A stretch of 59,713 nucleotides of DNA from F23-B02 sp963610045. GTDB taxonomy: Bacteria; Bacillota; Clostridia; Oscillospirales; Oscillospiraceae. Made by a program: the position numbers and the translations under genes. Below the pieces are notes generated by a model. That model was not told the DNA's origin. It was given only the letters and a program-made list of their open reading frames with translations, and did no database searches. Location: assembly GCA_963610045.1 (NCBI GenBank), contig CAVDMS010000001.1, positions 1 through 59,713 of the forward strand, written 5' to 3'. The stretch's first letter is position 1. Each line of letters opens with the position of its first letter. Below are positions 54,514 to 59,713 of this stretch, piece by piece.

Positions 54514-54542
54514 TTGTGTTAATCGAAATTTAATAGTATAAT
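54514..54542 (+). promoter_or_regulatory. Promoter of the pepP-efp operon
   Basis: TTGTGT (54514-54519), exact 17-bp spacer, TATAAT (54537-54542), about 57 bp before the pepP start. Confidence 0.7.
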
Positions 54543-54598
54543 ACATTATTATATATGAAACATTTCAAATTTCAATAGGAAACAGAAGGCGGAAAGCT

Positions 54599-55669
54599 AT
54601 GAACAACACGAAAAAAATCCAAGAAAAGCTCATCTCGGCGGGGCTTGACGCTCTGCTGATAAGCGACGAAAAGAATCAGCGCTATGCCTGCGGCTTCCCG
54701 TTCACCGACGGCGCCGTGCTGGTGACGACCGGAAAGACCTATCTCTTCACCGACTCCCGCTACATTGAGGCAGCCCAAAAGGCGCTCTCCTCGGAGATCG
54801 AGCTGCGTCAGTTCGGCGGCGGCAAGCGTCTGCACGAGTATATCCGTGAGGCTCTGGAGGAGTCCCATGTGAAGCGTCTCGGCGCCGAGGAGGAGAAGCT
54901 CTCCTTTGCCGATTACCGCCGCTACGAGGAGCTTTTGGGCCTTGAGCTCACCCCCGCTCAGAGCATACTTTCGGAGCTGCGTGCCGCAAAGAGCCGTGAG
55001 GAATTCGGCTTCATGCAGGAGGCGCAGAACATTGCGGAGCTTGCACTGGCGGACGTTCTCAAGATCATTAAGCCCGGCGTGAGCGAAAGAGACATCGCCG
55101 CCGAGATCACCTACAGGCTCTTAAAGCACGGAGCCGAGGGCAACTCCTTTGACCCGATCGCCGTCACCGGCAAGAACAGCTCCATGCCCCACGGCGTCCC
55201 CGGCGACACGCTCGTGCGTGAGGGCGACTTCGTGACCATGGACTTCGGCTGCTTAAAGCACGGCTACTGCTCCGACATGACGAGGACGGTCGCCGTCGGC
55301 TATGCCACCGACGAGATGAAGAAGGTCTACGACACCGTTCTGCGTGCGCAGCTCACCGGCATCGCAAAGGCGAAGGCGGGCGTGCGGGGCTGCGATATCG
55401 ACGCCGCCGCACGGCAGGTCATCGAGGATGCGGGCTACGGTCAGTATTTCGGCCACTCCTTCGGTCACAGTCTCGGTCTTGACATCCACGAAGCGCCGAA
55501 CGCCTCCCCCTCGTGCGAGACCGTGATGCCCGTCGGCGCAGTCATCAGCGCAGAGCCGGGCATATACATCCCCGGCAGCTTCGGCGTGAGGATCGAGGAT
55601 GCGCTCTACCTCACCGAGGACGGCTGCATCAACCTGACCCATGCCGACAAGTCGCTCATAATTCTGTAA
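54599..55669 (+). CDS. pepP: Xaa-Pro aminopeptidase (M24 family)
   Basis: A 356-residue cytoplasmic metallopeptidase that removes N-terminal residues preceding proline. An N-terminal creatinase-like domain (LLISDEKNQRYACGF) precedes the pita-bread catalytic domain, whose metal ligands are in VTMDFG, YCSDMTRTV, GHSLGLDIHE, SAEPGIY and VRIEDAL. AAGGCGG precedes the ATG. It heads a run with a small membrane protein, efp and a zinc-ribbon protein; pepP-efp adjacency is common in Firmicutes. Confidence 0.93.
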   Translation: MNNTKKIQEKLISAGLDALLISDEKNQRYACGFPFTDGAVLVTTGKTYLFTDSRYIEAAQKALSSEIELRQFGGGKRLHEYIREALEESHVKRLGAEEEKLSFADYRRYEELLGLELTPAQSILSELRAAKSREEFGFMQEAQNIAELALADVLKIIKPGVSERDIAAEITYRLLKHGAEGNSFDPIAVTGKNSSMPHGVPGDTLVREGDFVTMDFGCLKHGYCSDMTRTVAVGYATDEMKKVYDTVLRAQLTGIAKAKAGVRGCDIDAAARQVIEDAGYGQYFGHSFGHSLGLDIHEAPNASPSCETVMPVGAVISAEPGIYIPGSFGVRIEDALYLTEDGCINLTHADKSLIIL

Positions 55670-55681
55670 GGAGGCGCTTTC

Positions 55682-55969
55682 ATGGCAAATAAAAAGACGA
55701 ACAAGCCCGCAAAAAAGGGCGAAAAGGAAGTCAATCTCAGCATGACCCCGCTGCTCATATTCGGCTTTGTCCTGTTGGTTTTGAACATCGTTCTCGCAAA
55801 CTTTATAGACGGCTTTTCCGACGGCTTTATCTCCAAGATAATCTACCTCGTTGCGATTCTTGCAATGGTCGTTTATATGTTCCAGATCGCATTTGAGAAG
55901 CGCACCGGCAAAAAAGAGCTGAGTGAGGACGAAAAACCCGGCGGCAAAAAAGCCAAAAAAGGAAAATAG
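55682..55969 (+). CDS. Small two-TM membrane protein of unknown function
   Basis: A 95-residue protein with basic ends (KKTNKPAKKGEKE and GGKKAKKGK) and two hydrophobic segments (LLIFGFVLLVLNIVLANFI and IIYLVAILAMVVYMFQIAF). I do not recognise a family. AAGGAGG precedes the ATG 12 bp after pepP, so it is cotranscribed with it. The position between pepP and efp hints at a role near translation or membrane insertion, but this is only context. Confidence 0.7.
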   Translation: MANKKTNKPAKKGEKEVNLSMTPLLIFGFVLLVLNIVLANFIDGFSDGFISKIIYLVAILAMVVYMFQIAFEKRTGKKELSEDEKPGGKKAKKGK

Positions 55970-56047
55970 TATTGCAATATCCCGGCTTATAATGTAGAAT
56001 ATTTAAGCTAATTTTATTTTAAATTCACTTTAGGAGGATTTACCTAT

Positions 56048-56605
56048 ATGATAACAGCAGGCGATTTCAGAAACGGCGTTACCTTTGAGATGGACGGACA
56101 GGTCATGCAGGTCGTCGAATTCCAGCACGTCAAGCCCGGCAAGGGCGCAGCCTTCGTCCGCACCAAGATGAAGAACGTCATCACCGGCGCCGTGACCGAG
56201 ACTTCCTTCAACCCCACTGCAAAGTTCGAGAACGCTACCGTTGACCGTATGTCCATGGAATACAGCTATGCCGACGGCAACCTGTACTACTTCATGAACC
56301 CCGAAACCTATGAGCTTGAGCCTGTTGACGAGTCCGTTCTGGGCGACAGCTTTAAGTTCGTTAAGGAGAACATGGTCTGCACCATCTACTCCTACAAGGG
56401 CAAGGTCTTTAACGTCGAGCCTCCCTTCTTCGTGGAGCTTGAGGTCACCGATACCGACCCCGGCTTTGCAGGCAACACCGCTACCAATGCGACCAAGCCC
56501 GCAACTCTGGAAACCGGCGCCGAGGTCAAGGTTCCCCTGTTCATCGAGCCGGGCGAAAGGATCAAGATCGACACCCGCACCGGCGAATATCTCAGCCGCG
56601 CATAA
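56048..56605 (+). CDS. efp: Elongation factor P
   Basis: A 185-residue EF-P that relieves ribosome stalling at polyproline. Three beta-barrel domains are inferred. The domain I loop HVKPGKGAAF carries Lys32 at its tip, the residue modified in Firmicutes. The C-terminus GERIKIDTRTGEYLSRA is the signature. TAGGAGGA precedes the ATG, and a TATAAT box is at 55988-55993. Codon use is biased, as expected for an abundant factor. Confidence 0.97.
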   Translation: MITAGDFRNGVTFEMDGQVMQVVEFQHVKPGKGAAFVRTKMKNVITGAVTETSFNPTAKFENATVDRMSMEYSYADGNLYYFMNPETYELEPVDESVLGDSFKFVKENMVCTIYSYKGKVFNVEPPFFVELEVTDTDPGFAGNTATNATKPATLETGAEVKVPLFIEPGERIKIDTRTGEYLSRA

Positions 56606-56646
56606 GTCAATAACAACTCGGTTTTGAGCGAAAAGGAGGTTACACC

Positions 56647-57099
56647 ATGACACCGTCCGAAAAAGTAGCATATCTCAAGGGTCTTGCCGAGGGCTTAGAC
56701 ATAAGCGCCGACGACAAGAACGGAAAGCTCCTGCTTGCCGTTATAGATGCGTTGGATTCCTTCGCTGCTTCGATCGAGGCGCTTGAAGTCGATTCCGCAG
56801 ACATGGCGGACGAGCTTGACAGTCTCGGCGACGACGTGTCCTTCATCGAGGAGCTTATCCTCGACGATGAGGACGACGATGACGAGGATTACGACGATGA
56901 CGACGACGAGTCCTTCTGCTGCGGCTCCTGCTGCGGCTGCGGCGACGAAGCGGATTACGAGGTCACCTGCCCGCAGTGCGGTGAGGTCGTCCCCGTGTAT
57001 GAGGACGATCTGAGCTTCGGCAACATCATTTGCCCCGGCTGCGGTGAGACCCTCGAATTTGACTTCGACGAGACCGACGAACCCGACGGCGAGGAGTAA
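56647..57099 (+). CDS. Acidic zinc-ribbon protein (CD1247 N-terminal domain type)
   Basis: A 150-residue protein. The N-terminal helical domain (SEKVAYLKGLAEGLDIS... LLLAVIDALDSFAASIEAL) matches the clostridial CD1247-type family. An Asp/Glu run (DDEDDDDEDYDDDDDE) follows, then a Cys-rich CCGSCCGCG and a zinc ribbon with CPQC and CPGC knuckles. Function unknown. AAAGGAGG precedes the ATG, 41 bp after efp, so it belongs to the pepP-efp run. Confidence 0.8.
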   Translation: MTPSEKVAYLKGLAEGLDISADDKNGKLLLAVIDALDSFAASIEALEVDSADMADELDSLGDDVSFIEELILDDEDDDDEDYDDDDDESFCCGSCCGCGDEADYEVTCPQCGEVVPVYEDDLSFGNIICPGCGETLEFDFDETDEPDGEE

Positions 57100-57111
57100 T
57101 TTTGCGATAGT

Positions 57112-57142
57112 AAAAATGCAGAGCCAAAGGCTCTGCATTTTT
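57112..57142. terminator. Bidirectional terminator after the zinc-ribbon gene
   Basis: Perfect 14-bp stem (57112-57125 with 57129-57142), AAA loop, A-run and T-run flanks, between convergent genes. Confidence 0.93.
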
Positions 57143-57154
57143 CGCTTCTCCGTG

Positions 57155-58066
57155 TTATCCCCAAAGCGTCGGGGGGTAGGTCCCGTTTTCGTGGAGCGCA
57201 GACAGTGCGGTGACGACGCCCGGCGTGTCCTCCTTGTAGGTCAGACCGAACCAGCGGTCGCCGGAGCTTAAAACCTTGACATTCAGCCTGTCCTCGGCTA
57301 TCATATCGCCGACCATGGTCGGCAGCAGGCACTCGCTCTTGTTGTCGCCCTCGGGGAGCTTCTCAAGGAAGCTTTCAAAATACCGCTCCATAACGTCGAG
57401 CATTTTCGGGGAAAAGCCCCACAGATTCATGGAAACGAGGCTGTCCGGCGAAAGCACGGGTCCGTCCTCGGACTCCGAGGTGTCCCGTATAGTGCCGTCG
57501 GAAAACAGCTTTATCTTGTAGGTCTCGGTGACGGAGCTTAGATACCCGTCCCGACTGCCGCACACGCCCCTCGTGACGGTGCCAAATTCGCTGACCGTGT
57601 TCTTGAGCCTGTATGCGACCATCGCCGCATCCTCGGCGTCTTTAAGCTCGTCAAGCTGCGGCGCTATGACCTCAAATGCGCTCCTGCCGTAGTAATCGTC
57701 GGCATTTATGACCGCAAAGGGTGTTTTTATAAGCTCCTTTGCGCACAGCACGGCGTGTACCGTACCCAAAGGCTTTGACCTTTCGGCAAACTCCGGTCTG
57801 CTCTCGGTGAAGCGGTCGGGCGTCTGAAAGGCGTAATCTATCCTTATCCCCGTCTTTTTCTCGATGCGGTCGCCGAAGCGCTCCTTCACATCATTGAGCA
57901 TATCGGGCTTTATTATCGCAACGACCCTGTTAAAGCCGGCGCTCAGTGCGTCAAAAACGGCATACTCCATGAGTATCTCGCCGTCGGGTCCCACGCCCGT
58001 CATCTGCTTTACGCCGCCGTAGCGGGAGCCGAGTCCCGCCGCCATTATCACGAGTGTTCTGTCCAT
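57155..58066 (-). CDS. NTP-transferase (sugar nucleotidyltransferase family)
   Basis: A 303-residue GT-A-fold nucleotidyltransferase. MAAGLGSRYGGVKQ is the nucleotide loop and INADDYYG holds the metal Asp pair; PLGTVHAVLCA lies between. Such enzymes activate a sugar-phosphate or amino-alcohol phosphate to an NDP form; the substrate is unknown. The ATG at 58066 follows ACGGAGA; an alternative ATG at 58090 would overlap the previous stop by four bases but has no ribosome site. It is coupled in transcription to the lipase-like gene upstream. Confidence 0.83.
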   Translation of the reverse strand: MDRTLVIMAAGLGSRYGGVKQMTGVGPDGEILMEYAVFDALSAGFNRVVAIIKPDMLNDVKERFGDRIEKKTGIRIDYAFQTPDRFTESRPEFAERSKPLGTVHAVLCAKELIKTPFAVINADDYYGRSAFEVIAPQLDELKDAEDAAMVAYRLKNTVSEFGTVTRGVCGSRDGYLSSVTETYKIKLFSDGTIRDTSESEDGPVLSPDSLVSMNLWGFSPKMLDVMERYFESFLEKLPEGDNKSECLLPTMVGDMIAEDRLNVKVLSSGDRWFGLTYKEDTPGVVTALSALHENGTYPPTLWG

Positions 58067-58086
58067 ATCTGTCTCCGTTTCGTTTG

Positions 58087-59574
58087 TCATTTTATCGTAA
58101 GCCGACGGTAGCCGTCCGTGCGGTAAAGGGTCTTTTCGTCGCCGGAGAGCAGCCACGCAAGATAGACCTCCGGCCAGTGCTGCATCAGCACGGGCGAATG
58201 CTCCGACACATGGTAGGCATCGACCGCAAGGCGGATGAGCAGCTCATAGTAATTGTCCTGCCCGCTCTTGGTCACCTTGTCCGCCGTGAGCCTTGCGGCG
58301 TAGTGCGCAAGCACGCCCAAGCCGAGGCTGAGCATCTCAAGTGCTGGAGCCTTGTCGCCGGAAAGGTGCTTTTTGAGCATCGAGGTGATCTTGAGGTTCA
58401 GCCCGCCTATGCGCTGCGCCTTCTGCATTGCGCCCATGGAGTCCCACTGTTCGAGCATACCGCACAGCTCCTCGGCAAATTCCTCGTCTCCGTCAACGAG
58501 GAAGCGGATGAATCTCCGCATATCGACGGCGCTGCCGTAGATCTTCCCGCTCATGTAGTCCATTATGAAGCTCTGGTAGCCGTCCTGCGCATATTTGTCG
58601 GGACTCGGAAACAGCTTATCGGAATAGGCTATGAGCATATCGAGGACCTTTTCCTGCTCCTTGTACGGCTCATATGTGTTGTCGGGCGTGTCTATCGCCT
58701 GCATTATCTCGGCAAAGCGCTCACGCATGGCGTCGAGCCTCTCCGTGTAGCACTCCGTACCTCTGCGGCTTTCGCAGGGCAGACGCAGATCGGTGCCGAA
58801 GCGGCGGAAGCCCCACGAGCGCAGCGGCACTCTCGGCACGACGTCCATCTCGGACAGCACGTTAAAAATGTTGTCGTAATAGACCCAGTTTTTGTCCTCG
58901 ACCGTGTTCGGGGCGGCAAAGGTGTAGACGAAAATGTTGTCCTTCTTTATGCCCGGACAGGAATTGAGGAGATGACCGAGGTTATTCGATATTGCGCCGC
59001 CTCTCGAAAATCCGGCGACCCAGATCTTGAGCTTGCTCTTATCAAGCTTCTGCTCGGAAATATACTTTCTGAGAGCGGAATACACCTTGTCGGCGGCGGA
59101 CTTGAAGCCTGCGGCGTAGCCCGGATATTTATCGCTGAACACATGGGCGTTGCTGACCCACTCGCCGCCGTAGCGGTGGCTGCGGATAACGACGGTCAGG
59201 AGCTTCTGATCCGTACCCGCAAGCTTCTTCACCGCAAAGGCGTAGGCACAGCTGTCGTTTATGGGCTTTGTTTTGTCAAACTTGCGGCTTTCTATGCTGC
59301 TCTCGCTAAAGCCCATCCCGATGAGCGCCTTGCGAACGTGTTCGTCACCCTCGCTGCCGACCGCAAAGGTGGTCATGGTGAGACCGAGGCTCAGTATGCA
59401 GAGCTTGTGGTTATAGCCGCAGGCGGAATTTAAAAACATCTCGTCGGAATAGTAAAACGGCAGTGCGGCGACGGTCGCATTGTCACCCTCCGACGAACGC
59501 AGAAGATCAAATTCAACGTTCAAAGCGGATTTCTTTGCCGTTTTGCTGCCGATATCGTATAAAAAGTTCTTCAT
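58087..59574 (-). CDS. Lipase-like alpha/beta hydrolase (Mbeg1/DUF2974-like)
   Basis: A 495-residue protein without signal peptide. The nucleophile elbow is WVAGFSRGGAISN (GxSxG) near residue 200, preceded by TVVIRSHRYGGEW and followed by YTFAAPNTV and SEMDVVPRVPL, the pattern of class 3 lipase-like proteins where His and Asp complete the triad. The C-terminal half is helical and unassigned. Substrate unknown; the partner nucleotidyltransferase suggests lipid or envelope metabolism. AAGAGGCG precedes the ATG. Confidence 0.75.
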   Translation of the reverse strand: MKNFLYDIGSKTAKKSALNVEFDLLRSSEGDNATVAALPFYYSDEMFLNSACGYNHKLCILSLGLTMTTFAVGSEGDEHVRKALIGMGFSESSIESRKFDKTKPINDSCAYAFAVKKLAGTDQKLLTVVIRSHRYGGEWVSNAHVFSDKYPGYAAGFKSAADKVYSALRKYISEQKLDKSKLKIWVAGFSRGGAISNNLGHLLNSCPGIKKDNIFVYTFAAPNTVEDKNWVYYDNIFNVLSEMDVVPRVPLRSWGFRRFGTDLRLPCESRRGTECYTERLDAMRERFAEIMQAIDTPDNTYEPYKEQEKVLDMLIAYSDKLFPSPDKYAQDGYQSFIMDYMSGKIYGSAVDMRRFIRFLVDGDEEFAEELCGMLEQWDSMGAMQKAQRIGGLNLKITSMLKKHLSGDKAPALEMLSLGLGVLAHYAARLTADKVTKSGQDNYYELLIRLAVDAYHVSEHSPVLMQHWPEVYLAWLLSGDEKTLYRTDGYRRLTIK

Positions 59575-59713
59575 ATGAACGCCTCTTTCCGCATGGCTTC
59601 TCGCATGGCTTTTAATTAAGCATAAGCGGAGTATCCAAACTCCGCCTCTGCCATGATCTTTTGCCCTTTCTCTTCGTTGTCGTTCCTTGAAATACGTCAG
59701 TATTCCTTCGTCC
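59575..59713. other. Window end, no assigned gene
   Basis: Contains a hairpin GCGGAGT/ACTCCGC near 59626-59645. A minus-strand frame is open through this end but too short to judge; it could be the tail of a gene outside the window. Confidence 0.4.

Overview
The window looks like chromosomal DNA from a Gram-positive anaerobe of the Clostridia, most likely an Oscillospirales (Oscillospiraceae-type) gut bacterium. This placement is inferred from gene content: S-layer-homology (SLH) surface proteins, a type III glutamine synthetase, a ferredoxin-dependent 2-oxoacid oxidoreductase, a bifunctional Rel enzyme, a VTC-type polyphosphate polymerase with its DUF4956 partner, EF-P beside an Xaa-Pro peptidase, AGGAGG-type ribosome sites almost everywhere, and no outer-membrane genes. 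No phage, integrase, transposase, plasmid or CRISPR genes are visible. Mobile DNA is limited to small palindromic MITE-like repeats.

Layout. 1-5464: a MITE copy, a DUF559 nuclease-like gene, ruvX, a 20-codon micro-ORF with its own terminator, a membrane foldase, tcdA, a lactonase-like hydrolase divergent from a TetR regulator across a perfect operator palindrome, and a deformylase-like gene. 5558-9782: a LysR regulator and a five-gene redox operon (FMN reductase, two cytoplasmic flavodoxins, an SDR, a flavodoxin lipoprotein). 9783-10710: tRNA-Pro, tRNA-like debris, a folded RNA leader and a 37-codon ORF. 10785-12934: a three-gene cassette of macrodomain-HTH, von Willebrand A and tandem GIFESD-repeat proteins. 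13031-18256: a polyphosphate/cell-surface trio (VTC polymerase, DUF4956, Cthe_2159-like lipoprotein) and a two-component system. 18491-25007: tRNA-Leu, then recJ-relA-dtd-MBL-antiporter. 25065-34739: glnN, metG, VanW-domain protein, hemW, htpG and a nitroreductase, all on the minus strand. 34873-41257: two SLH proteins (a secreted nuclease and a CAP protein) flanking a strongly expressed-looking 2-enoate-reductase-type flavoenzyme. 41258-42281: about 1 kb of noncoding, hairpin-rich repeats. 42282-52099: a ten-gene minus-strand operon for 2-hydroxy/2-oxoacid metabolism under a probable IclR regulator. 52312-59574: a D,D-carboxypeptidase with a coupled lipoprotein, pepP-efp-zinc ribbon, and a nucleotidyltransferase with a lipase-like protein.

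How the genes work together. The largest unit reads as a catabolic route: Na+-coupled and MFS carriers move an acid, a D-2-hydroxyacid dehydrogenase makes the 2-oxoacid, the four-subunit KorDABC enzyme decarboxylates it to an acyl-CoA with reduced ferredoxin, and a two-subunit CoA-transferase moves the CoA. Two symmetric operator clusters lie between the iclR gene and korD. The best candidate for an undescribed system is the macrodomain/vWA/GIFESD-repeat cassette. Its macrodomain has lost the usual second phosphate-binding loop, and the vWA gene's ribosome site lies inside a terminator-like hairpin. A second hairpin of the same design precedes the polyphosphate polymerase gene.
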